This document shows positions 26,682 to 37,161 of a DNA stretch of 64,000 nt, in pieces (position 1 is the first letter of the stretch; the number at the start of each line of letters is the position of its first letter). This stretch comes from CAYWNA01 sp964459305 (lineage in GTDB: Bacteria; Planctomycetota; Planctomycetia; Pirellulales; Pirellulaceae). The position numbers were made by a program, and so were the translations under genes. The stretch is taken from positions 179,916 to 243,915 of the forward strand of contig CAYWNA010000001.1 of the NCBI GenBank assembly GCA_964459305.1. The letters run 5' to 3'. The notes beneath the pieces are model-generated. The model was given only the letters and a program-made list of their open reading frames with translations, was not told where the DNA came from and made no database searches.

Positions 26682-27623
26682 ATGAAGATCGTTCTCGCAG
26701 CACCACGTGGTTTTTGCGCCGGCGTCAACATGGCGGTGGAGAGCCTGGACATGGCGGCCAAGGCCTTTGGCCCGCCGGTCTATGTCTATCACGAGATCGT
26801 TCATAACAAACACGTCGTCGAGTCTTTCCGCGATAAGGGTGTTGTTTTCGTCGACGACCTGGACAGCGTCCCGGAAGGGTCGGTCCTGCTGTTTTCGGCT
26901 CATGGCGTCTCGCCCGAAGTGGGCCGCATCGCCCGCCGACGTCGACTGAACGCCATCGACGCCACTTGCCCGTTGGTGACAAAGGTGCATCTGGAGGCGG
27001 TTCGTTTCGCCAAACAGGGATATACCATCTTGCTGATCGGGCATCGGGGGCACGACGAAGTGGTCGGTACGATGGGCGAGGCCCCCGAATCCATGCTGCT
27101 GGTCCAGTCCGTGGAAGACGCAGACCGGTTGGACATGCCTCCGGATGCTAAAGTAGCGTACCTGACGCAAACCACGCTATCGGTGGACGACGCGCATCGA
27201 ATCGTCGATCGACTTCGGGCCCGGTTCCCCGGGTTGGTCGGACCACGCAAGGAAGATATTTGCTACGCCACGCAGAACCGCCAAGAGGCAGTGCGTGTTC
27301 TGTCCAGAGAGGCGGATTTGGTGTTGGTGGTGGGCAGCCAGAACAGTTCCAACAGTCAGCGACTGCGAGAGATCGCGCTAGAACATAACGTCGAAGCCTT
27401 CTTGATCGACGGTGTTACGGATATCGATGCTCGATGGCTTGAAGACGTGGAAACCGTGCTCGTCACTGCCGGCGCCAGCGCACCGGAATCTGTGGTCGAA
27501 CAATGCATTGACCACCTGATAGAGATTCACGGCGCCGATGTGGAAGTGCGAACCATTCGTGAAGAACACGTTCACTTTCCGTTGCCAAAGGAACTGCGAG
27601 CACAGGCCGATCACGATGCGTGA
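26682..27623 (+). CDS. ispH: 4-hydroxy-3-methylbut-2-enyl diphosphate reductase
   Basis: 313 aa from the ATG at 26682 (MKIVLAAPRGFCAGV). A TTG at 26676 has better spacing to the GGAGGG site and could be the true start. The three cluster-ligand Cys are present (GFCAGV, DATCPLV, EDICYATQNRQ), with the His residues of YHEIVHNKHVV and FSAHGVSP and the catalytic Glu of the GHDEVVGTMGE region. It catalyses the last step of the MEP isoprenoid pathway, making IPP and DMAPP with a 4Fe-4S cluster. Complete and normal. It follows the ceramidase-like gene by only a few bases. Confidence 0.97.
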   Translation: MKIVLAAPRGFCAGVNMAVESLDMAAKAFGPPVYVYHEIVHNKHVVESFRDKGVVFVDDLDSVPEGSVLLFSAHGVSPEVGRIARRRRLNAIDATCPLVTKVHLEAVRFAKQGYTILLIGHRGHDEVVGTMGEAPESMLLVQSVEDADRLDMPPDAKVAYLTQTTLSVDDAHRIVDRLRARFPGLVGPRKEDICYATQNRQEAVRVLSREADLVLVVGSQNSSNSQRLREIALEHNVEAFLIDGVTDIDARWLEDVETVLVTAGASAPESVVEQCIDHLIEIHGADVEVRTIREEHVHFPLPKELRAQADHDA

Positions 27624-27672
27624 GCGAGGGTTGGTGCTTGGCACTTCGAAACGAGGCCAAAACAGATCCCAC

Positions 27673-27750
27673 GTTTAACCGCAAGCCGGAGGCGTGCGCG
27701 AATGGGCATGGCCAGCGGATTACGCGCACGCCTCCGGCTTGCGGTTAAAC
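27673..27750. repeat. Perfect 28-bp inverted repeat
   Basis: Arms 27673-27700 and 27723-27750 (motif GTTTAACCGCAAGCCGG) are perfectly complementary with a 22-base spacer. It sits just after ispH, before a GH2 gene. No T-run follows. Its sequence is unrelated to the 15722 repeat, so at least two palindrome families are present. Confidence 0.88.
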
Positions 27751-27911
27751 GAAGGATAGGTACCCTCCGCGAGAACAGGCGGTCGGGACACGACTGGTTG
27801 GCGGTCTGTTAGGGCTGTGGCGGAGAACGACCAACCGTGAAATAATGGTGCCGCTGGCCGTTCGAACGATACACCCTTTCCCCCAAAGTCAATCCGAAGG
27901 AGATGCAGATC

Positions 27912-30155
27912 ATGCGATGTCTGACCTTGGCGGCGCTGGCATGCTGTTGGATCACCGGAACCCTGGTATCGGCAGCTGACTGGAAGCCGGCAGAGAATAC
28001 GCTGATGACCAAATGGGCGAAGGATGTCTCACCCGACTGTGCTCATCCGGAATACCCACGGCCTCAAATGGTCCGCAAGGACTGGCAGAATCTGAACGGC
28101 TTGTGGGACTACGCGATCTGCGGCAAGGATGATTCGCAGCCCGGCGATTTCGACGGCAAGATCCTCGTGCCGTTCCCGGTGGAATCGGCGCTTTCGGGCG
28201 TAAAAAAGCCCGTAACGCCGGAAAATCGCGTTTGGTACCGCCGCACGTTCTGTCTGCCCGAATTCGCCAAGGGAAAGCGTTTGCTTTTGCACTTCCAGGC
28301 CGTTGATTGGCACGCGCAGGTCTGGGTGAACGATAAGAAGATGGGCGAGCACAAGGGCGGCTACGATCCTTTCACGTTCGATATCACCGACGCCCTGACC
28401 GACGCGGCGGAACAGGAGATCGTCATTTCGGTATGGGATCCAACCAACAAGGGGACGCAGCCGCGCGGGAAACAGGTGCTGGAACCGCGGGGCATCTGGT
28501 ACACCGCAGTCACCGGCATCTGGCAGACCGTATGGTTGGAAGCCGTGCCGAAGTCGTACATCAAGTCGCTGAAAATCGTACCCGACGTCGACGCGAGTCA
28601 ACTGCGCGTCACGGTGGAAACCGATGGCGATGCCGAAGTATGGGCCAAGGCCCTCGACGGTGGGCAGCAGGTCGCCTCGGCAGTGGGCAAGGCCGGTGAG
28701 ACCATGACGCTCAAAGTCGGCGACGCAAGACTGTGGTCGCCCGATTCGCCGTTTCTCTATGATCTGCAGGTGGGCATCGAAGGCGGCGACCAAGTGGCAA
28801 GCTACTTCGGCATGCGCAAGATCGAAATGAAGAAGGACGGCGCCGGTGTGAATCGGCTCTACTTGAACGACAAGCTGCTGTTCCAAATCGGGCCCCTCGA
28901 TCAAGGATGGTGGCCCGACGGCTTGTACACGGCCGCTACGGACAAGGCGCTGCTGTACGACGTGGAAATCACCAAGAAACTCGGCTTCAACATGGCTCGC
29001 AAGCACGTGAAAGTCGAGCCCGATCGCTGGTACTATCACTGCGACAAGGTGGGACTTCTGGTCTGGCAAGACATGCCCAGCGGCGGCGGGGCCGGCGATG
29101 CGATTGGCAATGGCGCGGAGTTTCCACGCTCGCAGTTTGAGCTGGAACTGAAGCGACTCATCGACACGTTTCGCAATCATCCGTCGATCGTCATGTGGGT
29201 GCCATTCAACGAAGGTTGGGGGCAACACGAAACGCCAGCGATCGCTGATGCGATTAAGAAGTACGATCCGACGCGTCTGGTGAACGAGGCCAGCGGATGG
29301 ACCGACGAGAGCAGCGGCGACGTGAAGGACATTCACAAGTACCCCGGCCCCGCGATACCGCAACTGGAAGATGAACGCGTCGGCGTGCTGGGCGAATTCG
29401 GCGGACTTGGCCTGCCGGTCCAAGGCCATCTATGGTGGGACAAGAAGAACTGGGGATATCGCAACCTCACGAGCCTCGAAGAACTGCAGGCGAGCTATGA
29501 CGGCCTGATCAAGCGGCTCCGACCCTTGATCGCCAAAGGACTCGCCGCTGCCGTTTACACACAGACTTCCGACTGCGAAGGCGAAGTCAACGGCCTGATG
29601 ACGTACGATCGGAAGGTGGTGAAATTCGATACCGACCACATGTCGGCACTCCACGCACCGCTGTACCTGCCACCGCCGATCATCATCACCAAAGTCGTCC
29701 TGCCGACCAGTGACAAAGAACCACAAACGTGGCGTTACACAACCGACGAGCCAAAAGAGGGCTGGCAGACGCCGGACTTCGACGATTCGTCGTGGAAAGA
29801 AGCGGTTGGCGGGTTCGGCAGGAAAGACACACCCGGTGCGGTGATCCGCACCGAGTGGCACTCGAATGACATCTGGCTGCGACGTTCGTTTCAGATCGAG
29901 ACCACAAACCTGGCCAACTTGCACCTGCGCATTCACCACGACGAAGACGCCGAAGTGTTTCTGAACGGCAAACGCGTCGCTTCGTACGACGGTTACCTGA
30001 CGGATTACATGGACTTCGAACTAGACAAACAAGCCCAGGCCGCATTGCGTCTTGGGGAAAACACGCTGGCGGTACACTGTCGCCAAACACGAGGTGGCCA
30101 ATACATCGATGTCGGGCTGGTCGACGTGATCGAGAAGCTGCGACCTTCCCCATAA
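27912..30155 (+). CDS. Secreted GH2-family glycosidase with extra C-terminal sandwich
   Basis: 747 aa. The ATG at 27912 is chosen because GGAG lies 9 bases upstream; the ATG at 27903 overlaps that site. Signal peptide about 1-20. GH2 order: sugar-binding sandwich (about 45-190; LLHFQAVDWHAQVWVNDKKMG), Ig-like domain (about 195-295), TIM-barrel (about 300-570) with the acid/base Glu in WVPFNEGWGQH and a likely nucleophile in VLGEFGGLG. A second galactose-binding-like sandwich (about 590-745; LRIHHDEDAEVFLNGKRV) is added at the C-terminus. Likely an exported beta-glycosidase; linkage unknown. Same strand as the LacZ-type gene behind it. Confidence 0.85.
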   Translation: MRCLTLAALACCWITGTLVSAADWKPAENTLMTKWAKDVSPDCAHPEYPRPQMVRKDWQNLNGLWDYAICGKDDSQPGDFDGKILVPFPVESALSGVKKPVTPENRVWYRRTFCLPEFAKGKRLLLHFQAVDWHAQVWVNDKKMGEHKGGYDPFTFDITDALTDAAEQEIVISVWDPTNKGTQPRGKQVLEPRGIWYTAVTGIWQTVWLEAVPKSYIKSLKIVPDVDASQLRVTVETDGDAEVWAKALDGGQQVASAVGKAGETMTLKVGDARLWSPDSPFLYDLQVGIEGGDQVASYFGMRKIEMKKDGAGVNRLYLNDKLLFQIGPLDQGWWPDGLYTAATDKALLYDVEITKKLGFNMARKHVKVEPDRWYYHCDKVGLLVWQDMPSGGGAGDAIGNGAEFPRSQFELELKRLIDTFRNHPSIVMWVPFNEGWGQHETPAIADAIKKYDPTRLVNEASGWTDESSGDVKDIHKYPGPAIPQLEDERVGVLGEFGGLGLPVQGHLWWDKKNWGYRNLTSLEELQASYDGLIKRLRPLIAKGLAAAVYTQTSDCEGEVNGLMTYDRKVVKFDTDHMSALHAPLYLPPPIIITKVVLPTSDKEPQTWRYTTDEPKEGWQTPDFDDSSWKEAVGGFGRKDTPGAVIRTEWHSNDIWLRRSFQIETTNLANLHLRIHHDEDAEVFLNGKRVASYDGYLTDYMDFELDKQAQAALRLGENTLAVHCRQTRGGQYIDVGLVDVIEKLRPSP

Positions 30156-30321
30156 CCGCTGTTCAAGGAAGGTCGCCTGAACTGTGGCATGAGCTTTGTA
30201 GGCCGTGCTGTGCCTGACGTAATTGCTGTCGGCGTTAGACGGAGATTGTGAACCAGATTCCGTGAAACGGAGCCAGAGCTACCGTCTTTCTTCGCGACGA
30301 AATTGTAATGAGGTGAAAACG

Positions 30322-33300
30322 ATGATGACCAAAACGATTGGCAGAAGTTCAATCTGTCTCTGGCTGGGAATATCGCTGTGGATCTCAGCGATGTCTCAAT
30401 GGTTGCTCGCTGCCCACCCTGACTGGGAAACCGAGCAGGTGGTGGGCCGCAACAAGGAGCACGGGCGTGCGACGTCACTTCCGTATCCAAGTCGCGACAG
30501 CGCCATTCAGGCGACGCGCGAGGCCACGCCGTATCACCGCTCGCTGAATGGCGAATGGCGGTTCCACTGGTCCCCCGATCCCGATGCTCGACCAGTCGAT
30601 TTCTTCGCGCCGGAATATGACGTGAGCGATTGGGACGAAATCCCGGTGCCGAGCAATTGGCAGATGCATGGCTACGGGACGCCGCTTTACTCGAACATTC
30701 CTTACCCGTTCAAGAAAGATCCACCGCGCGTGATGGGCGAACCGCCGCGCGACTTCACCAACTTCGAAGAGCGCAACCCTGTTGGCTCCTATCGTCGGAC
30801 CTTCGAGATTCCCACGGGTTGGGCCGGCCGGCAGGTGTTTATTCAATTCGAGGGCGTCGATTCGGCTTTCTATCTGTGGCTCAACGGCCAGCAGGTTGGC
30901 TACAGCCAAGGCAGTCGTACCACGGCCCTGTTCAACATCACGAAGCACCTCAAAGACGGTTCAAACGTCTTGGCCGCGGAAGTGTACCGTTACTGCGATG
31001 GTAGTTACTTGGAAGATCAGGACTTTTGGCGGCTAAGCGGTATCTATCGTGACGTTACTCTCTGGTCAACCGGGAACCTGCATATTCGGGACTTCTTCGT
31101 TCACACCGATCTCGATGACGCCTACCGCGATGCGATCCTGAGCGTTGACGTGGAAGTGAAAAACTTCGCCGAGGAAGGGAAGGCATTCGAGGTTGAAGCG
31201 GAGCTGATCGACGACCGGGGGCAGACGGTATTCAAAGGCGCGTCCGTGTCAGGCCGCGTAGAGCGCGGAGGGACGGCTACTCCGGAAGTCTCTAAATCCG
31301 TGGCGAACCCGCTCAAGTGGTCGGCCGAGCAGCCAAACCTATATCGGCTGGTACTGACGCTGAAGAACGAGAATGGCGAAGTCGCCGAGGTGACCACGTG
31401 CACCGTAGGTTTCCGCGAAGTTGAGATCCGAGACAAGTTCCTGCTGGTCAACGGCAAGCGTATCTACCTGAAGGGTGTCAATCGTCACGAGCACGACCCG
31501 GTTGCCGGTCACGCTGTGACCGTGGAATCGATGATCAGCGATATCAAGCTGATGAAACAATTCAACATCAATGCCGTGCGCACCAGCCACTACCCGGACG
31601 ATCCGGTATGGTACGACCTGTGCGACAAATATGGCTTGTACGTGATCGACGAAGCGAACATCGAGTCGCACGGCATGGGCTATGGACAGGAATCGTTGGC
31701 CAAAGATCCGGCTTGGAAAAAGGCCCATTTGGACCGCATCGAGCGCATGGTCGAACGGGACAAGAACCATCCGTCGGTGATCATCTGGTCGATGGGCAAC
31801 GAAGCCGGCAACGGTGTCAACTTCCACGCCTGTTACGATTGGATCCATGAGCGCGACTCATCGCGGCCGGTGCACTACGAACGAGCTGGCGGCGACCGCA
31901 ACACAGACATTCGCTGCCCCATGTACGCGGGCATCAAACAGATTGTCAACTACGCTACGGGGAATCCGGACCGCCCGTTGATCTTGTGCGAATACGCGCA
32001 CGCCATGGGCAACAGCGTCGGCAATCTCCAGGACTACTGGGCAGCGATCGAGACGCACGATCATCTGCAAGGCGGTTTCATTTGGGATTGGGTCGATCAG
32101 GGGCTCTTGAAAGAGGTCCCCAAAGCGTTCAGGGTGACGGATCGCCGAAATCCTAACCTGACCGGCGTCGTTCTTGGAAAACTCGATCGCGAACAAGGTG
32201 TCACGGGGCCAGTCGTCATCGACAACGCCCCGCGACTCGATCTGAGCGGTCCGTTGACGCTCGAAGTGGTCGCACTGGGCGGCAAGGTGGGGCACCAGTC
32301 GCCGCTGATTTCCAAAGGCGACCATCAATACCTGCTGCGAATCGATGGGAGCGGGTTGAACTTCACACTTCACCAAGGTGCCTGGAAAGGCCTGATCGTT
32401 CCGTATCGCCAAGCTGAGTTAACCGACGGCTGGAACCGCATCACGGCCGTATATGACGGCAAGCAAATGCTGCTGTACGTGAATGGCAAGGAGGTCGGCC
32501 GAAAGGGGCTGAGCGGCACGTTTGACACGAGCGCGTATCCCGTAAACATTGGGCGGAATTCCGAACACGTGGACCGCGTCAATACGCTGCCGATTCGCGA
32601 AGCACGCGTTTACACCCGTCCGCTGTCGCCTGCGGAAATTGCCGATCCCGATTCGCGCGATGACAAAGGCATCGTATTGGATATGGATCTGCGAGATGCA
32701 GGCGACGAACAGGTTGCATTGGGCACCGGGGAGACATTCTTTGCCTATGGCGGCGACTTCGGCGACCGGCCGAATGACGGAAATTTCTGCATCAACGGCT
32801 TGATCCAGCCCGACCGGCGTCCGAACCCGCATCTGTGGGAAGTCAAGAAGGTCTATCAGCACATCAAGGTGCACGCCGAAGACTTGGCGGCTGGGAAGGT
32901 ACGAGTCGAGAACAGATACTACTTCACGAATCTCCAGGAATTCGAGGCAACTTGGGCGCTGCGCCGAGATGGAGAGCAAGTCCAATCCGGCACGCTTGGG
33001 CAGCTTGACATTGCACCGCAAACCAGCGAAGTCGTTGCCGTCTCCTTCGAGAAAGCGAGCGATTCGGGCGAATACTTGCTGACGGTATCGTTCGTCTTGG
33101 CTGGAGATGAGCCTTTTGCGTGCAAAGGGCATAGAGTGGCCTGGGACCAGTTTGAAATGCCGTGGAAACAGGACCTTCCGTCTGGGCCTGACGGCGCAGG
33201 CAAATCGCCTCATCTAAAGACAACCGACGATTCGTTCATCGTCACCGGCAACGGGTTTTCGGCGACAGTCGGTCGCGGCAGCGGGGCGTTTGAATCCTAC

Positions 33301-34071
33301 CAAGTCGATGGCGTCGAACTGCTGACTGGGCCGCTGGTACCCAACTTCTGGAAACCGGCCAACGACAATCAGATGCGAAACGGCTACGCAAACCGACTTG
33401 GCCCATGGCGCAACGCAGCCGCCAATCGTGCCCTGGTGAGCGCAACGGCAAACGCGTCCGACGGCTCGATCCGCGTGGTGTCAAAGTTTCGGCTGCCTGT
33501 GGGCGACGCCGACTACCGGGTGACATACAACATCGCGGCGGACGCGAGCGTTGGCATCACCGTCGCTTACGCGCCAAACAATACAAACGTGCCGTTGTTG
33601 CCACGGTTTGGCATGACCTTGGCTATGCCCAGGCAGTTCGACCGTGTGCGGTGGTACGGCCGCGGTCCACAGGCGACGTACTGGGACCGCAAGACAGGCG
33701 GCGAAATCGCGATCCACGAGAGCACCGTGGATGACTGGGTGTTCCCGTACGCCCGGCCTCAGGACACCGGCAACCGCACAGACGTGCGTTGGATGACGTT
33801 GACGGGCGCCGACGGAATCGGGCTCAAGGTGACTGGTGTGAAATCGTTGAGCATGAGTGCGTGGCCGTACACGATGGCCGACGTGGAAAGCGCGATGCAT
33901 CCCTACGAACTGCCGCGGCGCGAGTTCAATACGGTGTTCATCGACCAGAGGCTGCACGGAGTCGGCGGCGACAACAGTTGGGGTGCCCGCACCCACGGAG
34001 AATACACGTTGTCGGGAAACCAGCCCTACCAGTTCACCTTCACGATTGCGCCAGCGCGAAAGGGCGGATAG
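30322..34071 (+). CDS. LacZ-type GH2 beta-galactosidase with inserted LamG domain
   Basis: 1249 aa from the ATG at 30322 (AGGTG upstream), with signal peptide (SLWISAMSQWLLAAHP). LacZ architecture: sugar-binding domain (VPSNWQMHGYGTPLYSN, RLSGIYRDVTLW), Ig domain, TIM-barrel with RTSHYPDDPVWYDLCD, the acid/base in IIWSMGNEAGNG and the nucleophile in LILCEYAHAMGNS, then a second Ig domain and the C-terminal beta-galactosidase small chain (GRGPQATYWDRKTG). Between GGFIWDWVDQGL and FAYGGDFGDRPND, normally close together, about 165 residues are inserted that read as a LamG fold (TLEVVALGG, GWNRITAVYDGKQMLLYVNG, IREARVYTRPLSPAEI). Probably a secreted beta-galactosidase with a built-in lectin. Confidence 0.9.
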   Translation: MMTKTIGRSSICLWLGISLWISAMSQWLLAAHPDWETEQVVGRNKEHGRATSLPYPSRDSAIQATREATPYHRSLNGEWRFHWSPDPDARPVDFFAPEYDVSDWDEIPVPSNWQMHGYGTPLYSNIPYPFKKDPPRVMGEPPRDFTNFEERNPVGSYRRTFEIPTGWAGRQVFIQFEGVDSAFYLWLNGQQVGYSQGSRTTALFNITKHLKDGSNVLAAEVYRYCDGSYLEDQDFWRLSGIYRDVTLWSTGNLHIRDFFVHTDLDDAYRDAILSVDVEVKNFAEEGKAFEVEAELIDDRGQTVFKGASVSGRVERGGTATPEVSKSVANPLKWSAEQPNLYRLVLTLKNENGEVAEVTTCTVGFREVEIRDKFLLVNGKRIYLKGVNRHEHDPVAGHAVTVESMISDIKLMKQFNINAVRTSHYPDDPVWYDLCDKYGLYVIDEANIESHGMGYGQESLAKDPAWKKAHLDRIERMVERDKNHPSVIIWSMGNEAGNGVNFHACYDWIHERDSSRPVHYERAGGDRNTDIRCPMYAGIKQIVNYATGNPDRPLILCEYAHAMGNSVGNLQDYWAAIETHDHLQGGFIWDWVDQGLLKEVPKAFRVTDRRNPNLTGVVLGKLDREQGVTGPVVIDNAPRLDLSGPLTLEVVALGGKVGHQSPLISKGDHQYLLRIDGSGLNFTLHQGAWKGLIVPYRQAELTDGWNRITAVYDGKQMLLYVNGKEVGRKGLSGTFDTSAYPVNIGRNSEHVDRVNTLPIREARVYTRPLSPAEIADPDSRDDKGIVLDMDLRDAGDEQVALGTGETFFAYGGDFGDRPNDGNFCINGLIQPDRRPNPHLWEVKKVYQHIKVHAEDLAAGKVRVENRYYFTNLQEFEATWALRRDGEQVQSGTLGQLDIAPQTSEVVAVSFEKASDSGEYLLTVSFVLAGDEPFACKGHRVAWDQFEMPWKQDLPSGPDGAGKSPHLKTTDDSFIVTGNGFSATVGRGSGAFESYQVDGVELLTGPLVPNFWKPANDNQMRNGYANRLGPWRNAAANRALVSATANASDGSIRVVSKFRLPVGDADYRVTYNIAADASVGITVAYAPNNTNVPLLPRFGMTLAMPRQFDRVRWYGRGPQATYWDRKTGGEIAIHESTVDDWVFPYARPQDTGNRTDVRWMTLTGADGIGLKVTGVKSLSMSAWPYTMADVESAMHPYELPRREFNTVFIDQRLHGVGGDNSWGARTHGEYTLSGNQPYQFTFTIAPARKGG

Positions 34072-34103
34072 GTCCGGGCCATTGCTTATTATCGTCGGCC
34101 AAT

Positions 34104-36932
34104 TCAGTAAGTGATCAAGTAGTAGCATGTCTTGTCGCGCGCGCCGTCGATTTCGATCGTACCGCCGGTGGCCGGAAGCGTCCTACCGGTTCGGCAGCCG
34201 TCGTGATCGAGAACGTGGACCGTGGGAAATCCGTCTTTGCGAACCGAAATCTTCGCCTTGACGGGCTCCATCACAGCCGGGGGCCCGCCTCGGTTCAGCA
34301 GACGGCAATCGTTGAACACTTTCATACCCGTATTTCGCGCACGAGCGACGGCCACGATCAACAGTTTCTTCGACGACGCGATCGTCTCGTCTTCTTCCTG
34401 AGCGGTCACGTAGATCGCGCCGAAGCGACACTGGGGAACGATGGTTACGTTGTCCAATTCGCAACGGCGACCATCGGCGAACCCGACCACAGCCTTCGTG
34501 GCCTCGGTATCGATAGTGAAGAAGCCGTCCAATTTCGAGGCCCCTTCTTTCCATCGGAGTTGCCCGGTCGTGGAAACAAAGGAGTCGCCGTCCTGGTAAC
34601 GCGATATATCAAAGGCCGGTGTTGGGCGATACTGGTCGGTAAACGCCACGACACTTCGAGCGACGGCCAATGCCTGGACGGGAACCTTGTCGCTGTTAAA
34701 CGTCTTCACGTCGTGCTGTTGCGTGACTCGATCCTCGAATCCCAACTTACCCCTGTGCATCGACTCCATGTGCACGTAGCGTGTGGCCTGAAGGTCGGAC
34801 TCGCGAACGTCCTCGCGCAACACCTGGCGGGCAACCGCGGGGAACACGCCCAGTACCTGCGGTGTGGTGACCTCCCAGCTGTCCCTACCGATCTCCTCTC
34901 GAAAGCCACCGTTGTCCCGGTTCTGGAACATGTACGACACGTCCCATCCCTGGAGGCCCATTCCGTACGCGCCGATGATGGCCGGGCCTTCCACACCCCA
35001 TTCGTTCGGCGCGACGTGAATCCACTCGGACAGCATAAACGGGCGATCGGCGGCCTGCTGCATGCCAGCGCTCAACATACCCGAACCCGGAATCCGCAGC
35101 ATGGTGACGTTGTCGATCTTGCCGCCGCGTCCACCGCCGAAGTAGTTGTGCCGGTCGATCAGGCCGACCAGGTAATCCGAGTGGAGGTTGTAGTAGTGGC
35201 TAAAGGCGCGCCCCGCCTGCCAGTTCGAGCCCAGGATTTCGCCGTCGTACCCAGCATCGCGCATCGCCTTCACGTATCGAGAATAGAAACTATTTTGGAT
35301 TTCGTAGAGAAACAGCATGGTGTCCAACAGTCGCTGGCGTTTCACTTGCTGCGAGCCAGCCAATTGGTCCGGGTCGTAGAACCACGGATTCCCGGCCGGC
35401 ACGATCGTTCTTTCGTCCCAGCTTTCGCCTGTGATGCCTTCGTTTCCGAACGAGTTCAAGGCAACCTTGCCCCACGCCTCCAGCAGCCCCTGCTCGCTGC
35501 CGTATCGCGCGGTGAGCCAGTCGCAGAACTGCTCGGACGCACGTCGGCGCAACGTGGGAATGTTTTGCAGTTTGGAAAGTGTGCCGAAGAATAGGGCGCT
35601 ATCTTCGTTGAACAGTTCGACAACCGCGACGGCGGGGTCTTCGGCATAGGTCATCCCGGTATGCGGGTTTCGGTGTTCGAGGATCCTCACGATCTGCTGA
35701 ATCTGTAAATCCTGCAATTCACGCGACAGAAAAACACTGCCGTGGCCGGTCGAGACGCGGTTGCGACCTTTGCCAAACTCGTCCATGTACGACACGTATT
35801 TTCGATCCTTCGGCCCCAGTTTCACTCCGAACGTTGAAGAGAGCAGCACGTAGATACCGCGTTTCTTCAACTGGGCCACAAAGTAGTCCATCCGGTCGAG
35901 TGCTTCGGGATCGAACTCCACGAAACTGTCTTGCGATTGGATGCCTGCCCAGCCGGCTCCGTCCGCGTACTTGTGCAGGCGCACGGTGTTGATGCCGTAC
36001 CTGGCGTAGAACTTGGCGCGCCGCTCAGCCAGTTCCTTTTCCGGTGCACAGGAACTGTAGCAAACGTTCAATCCCCAAAGCTTAATAGGCCCGCCGTTGT
36101 AGATGAGGTCGTCGTCCCGGCGGACGATTCGGCCGTGTTTGCCTGCCGGGGCGTCAAGCCACCCGGTCAGATCGATTTCGCTCGGCTTGTCGTAGTCCTG
36201 GCTAGGTTGAAAGACGTACCACTGGTCCGATCCAGGTTCGCCTGGAACGCTGCCCGCACCGGCGCAGTACGTCAGTTCGGCAGGAAGGTCCACCGTCAGA
36301 GTCACGCGGCGTGGCTCATCGGCCTTGAGATGCCGGTCGGCCAGGATGATGCGGGCTTCTCCGTCCGATGTCACATCGCGGGCGGGATCCAGCGAAATAG
36401 CCGACTGTCGGCCAGCGGAATCGACCAGCGTGAATCGTGTCACCCGGTTGCCGATGCCTTTGCGGCCGAGCGGCATTTCGACGGTTCCTGTCTTTCCTGT
36501 TTCCTCGACGGCCAGTACCTTGCCACCGGAAAAGGCCCGGTCAGGGACGGTGACGGAAACGATCACGGAAGTGAGGTCCGTATCCCGGTCGGTGCGCAGG
36601 TCGATGTCCATCCGCAACTGGCGCGGGCCGCTTCGTCGGGCCACGACATCGAACGTGACCTTGGCCCCCGAAGCCTTGACTGTGGCCGAGGTGGTCAATC
36701 GGGACTCGGCATCCCGCTCCGCGATCTCGCCACGGAACCCAAGCCACTGCCAATTCGGCCCCCAACCCGCAAGAGTGAATTCCAGGTAAGTCTCATTGTC
36801 CTCCATCACACCGATCACGTTGCTGCCCTCCGGCAACGCAACGAATTCGGCACCCGCGACACAATAACTAGGCCCACACCAGACCAACAGAAAAAGCGTG
36901 GCGAGGCACACTCGGTTCCATATCGTATTCAT
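34104..36932 (-). CDS. Secreted GH5-like (clan A) glycoside hydrolase
   Basis: 942 aa, ATG start with two purine-rich sites (GGAGG at good spacing), signal peptide about 1-28. An N-terminal beta region (about 30-290) precedes a TIM-barrel (about 300-700): LIYNGGPIKLWGLNV, GINTVRLHKYADGAGW, the acid/base candidate in AVVELFNEDS and the nucleophile candidate in PFMLSEWIHVAPN, the two Glu spacing expected of clan GH-A. A C-terminal beta domain ends the protein. It is convergent with the LacZ-type gene and divergent from the oxidoreductase at 37162. Target polysaccharide unknown. Confidence 0.78.
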   Translation of the reverse strand: MNTIWNRVCLATLFLLVWCGPSYCVAGAEFVALPEGSNVIGVMEDNETYLEFTLAGWGPNWQWLGFRGEIAERDAESRLTTSATVKASGAKVTFDVVARRSGPRQLRMDIDLRTDRDTDLTSVIVSVTVPDRAFSGGKVLAVEETGKTGTVEMPLGRKGIGNRVTRFTLVDSAGRQSAISLDPARDVTSDGEARIILADRHLKADEPRRVTLTVDLPAELTYCAGAGSVPGEPGSDQWYVFQPSQDYDKPSEIDLTGWLDAPAGKHGRIVRRDDDLIYNGGPIKLWGLNVCYSSCAPEKELAERRAKFYARYGINTVRLHKYADGAGWAGIQSQDSFVEFDPEALDRMDYFVAQLKKRGIYVLLSSTFGVKLGPKDRKYVSYMDEFGKGRNRVSTGHGSVFLSRELQDLQIQQIVRILEHRNPHTGMTYAEDPAVAVVELFNEDSALFFGTLSKLQNIPTLRRRASEQFCDWLTARYGSEQGLLEAWGKVALNSFGNEGITGESWDERTIVPAGNPWFYDPDQLAGSQQVKRQRLLDTMLFLYEIQNSFYSRYVKAMRDAGYDGEILGSNWQAGRAFSHYYNLHSDYLVGLIDRHNYFGGGRGGKIDNVTMLRIPGSGMLSAGMQQAADRPFMLSEWIHVAPNEWGVEGPAIIGAYGMGLQGWDVSYMFQNRDNGGFREEIGRDSWEVTTPQVLGVFPAVARQVLREDVRESDLQATRYVHMESMHRGKLGFEDRVTQQHDVKTFNSDKVPVQALAVARSVVAFTDQYRPTPAFDISRYQDGDSFVSTTGQLRWKEGASKLDGFFTIDTEATKAVVGFADGRRCELDNVTIVPQCRFGAIYVTAQEEDETIASSKKLLIVAVARARNTGMKVFNDCRLLNRGGPPAVMEPVKAKISVRKDGFPTVHVLDHDGCRTGRTLPATGGTIEIDGARDKTCYYLITY

Positions 36933-37161
36933 CGACGACCTCCTGACTCCTCATGCAACCCGGGCCATGCGTTGACCCACTCGTGGCATTCAGTGTAACA
37001 GATCAACCGAGCCGATTCCGAGACCCGGAAGGCGGGCTTTTGGAAAAGCCGGGCTACTTTCGGCCAAGAACTGTACTGTGCATGGCGTACTCGGTACGAT
37101 GTATCGTGGTTAGCGCAAACTATCAGCAAATGATCAATTCAAGCGATGGAGGGAAACACCG

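Noticed and set aside
33789..35594. A 601-codon plus-strand frame across the LacZ end and the GH5-like gene
   Set aside because: It spans the ends of two well-supported genes in other frames and reads as mirror sequence of them.
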